A stretch of 13,511 nt of DNA from contig DGZL01000150.1 in NCBI GenBank assembly GCA_002398515.1, positions 1 to 13,511 of the forward strand, read 5' to 3'. Positions 13,374-13,511 of this stretch are shown in pieces. Within the stretch, counting starts at the first letter, position 1. Every line of letters starts with the position of its first letter. A program made the translations under genes and the position numbers. The DNA is from Firmicutes bacterium UBA4981. Lineage in GTDB: Bacteria; Bacillota; SHA-98; UBA4971. The notes beneath the pieces are model-generated. The model did not search any database, was not told where the DNA came from, and was given only the letters and a program-made list of their open reading frames with translations.

Positions 13374-13511
13374 ATTTCTGGTTGCAGCAGAGGGAACAAG
13401 TCCTAATTCATCTGCCAGTGAGGTTTTGAGGCACGAAAACTGCTTCGTGATTGCCAGCTTGTCCCCGAGGCCTGAATAAGCCTTCATCAATAGGCAGCAT
13501 AATTCTTCAGA
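13338..13511 (-). CDS. C-terminus of a protein with a bacterial transcriptional activator (BTAD/TPR) domain
   Basis: A minus-strand frame is open from the right edge to TAG at 13340-13338, giving 57 residues with no start in the window. The sequence LLMKAYSGLGDKLAITKQFS, then LADELGLVPSAATRNLY, closely follows the end of BTAD domains (pattern MxAYxxLGDxxxAxxQYxxLxxxLxxELGVxPSxxTRxLY). That domain occurs in SARP-type regulators and in large MalT-like or AAA regulators. The full gene would lie to the right. Its last 36 bases overlap the out-of-place tail of the AbiEii fragment on the other strand. Because it meets a broken gene, its own C-terminus may also be altered. The call rests on one short conserved segment. 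Confidence 0.6.
   Translation of the reverse strand, partial: SEELCCLLMKAYSGLGDKLAITKQFSCLKTSLADELGLVPSAATRNLYYSLCGDDTL

Noticed and set aside
1..13511. CRISPR array, tRNA, rRNA or complete insertion sequence
   Set aside because: No regularly spaced repeats, cloverleaf sequence, rRNA core or transposase were found by reading. A dedicated scan was not possible.

Overview
The window looks like an anaerobic Firmicute, probably of the Clostridia/Peptococcaceae type. The reasons are strong AGGAGG-type ribosome binding sites, GTG and TTG starts, a CggR/SorC-family regulator, a dedicated 4Fe-4S ferredoxin and an iron-sulfur flavin oxidoreductase end. This placement is inference, since no rRNA or other phylogenetic marker is present.

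Left part (1-9989), all on the + strand. The window opens in the last ~98 codons of an FNR-type oxidoreductase subunit with a [2Fe-2S] motif, followed by a terminator-like hairpin. A catabolic or uptake locus follows: a CggR-like sugar-phosphate-sensing regulator, an FGGY carbohydrate kinase, an agmatinase-family ureohydrolase and a complete five-part peptide/nickel/opine-type ABC importer (binding lipoprotein, two ATPases, two permeases, in the order A-D-F-B-C). Gaps are short and several genes overlap, so transcription is probably shared. The mixture suggests import of a carbohydrate-like or guanidino-bearing compound, removal of urea from it and phosphorylation of the carbon skeleton, with the regulator sensing a phosphorylated intermediate. 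The substrate cannot be read from the sequence. In the two ATPases, the non-canonical residues all fall in one of the two composite ATP sites.

Middle (9990-10816). About 300 bases contain nothing I recognise. A minus-strand gene follows for a small 4Fe-4S ferredoxin-like protein with a C-terminal cysteine-rich tail.

Right part (10817-13511) is an accessory region of small toxin-antitoxin-like modules. It holds a minus-strand RHH antitoxin/PIN toxin pair with a good sigma-70 promoter and a minus-strand nucleotidyltransferase remnant. On the + strand are an AbrB antitoxin/PIN toxin pair, a small conserved membrane protein, and a DUF6922-like gene overlapping a truncated AbiEii-type nucleotidyltransferase. 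The + strand PIN toxin carries a frameshift and an inserted four-cysteine, zinc-ribbon-like loop. The right edge holds the C-terminus of a minus-strand protein resembling the bacterial transcriptional activator domain (BTAD), which overlaps the broken AbiEii tail. Several modules are broken, so this looks like a region of repeated insertion and decay.
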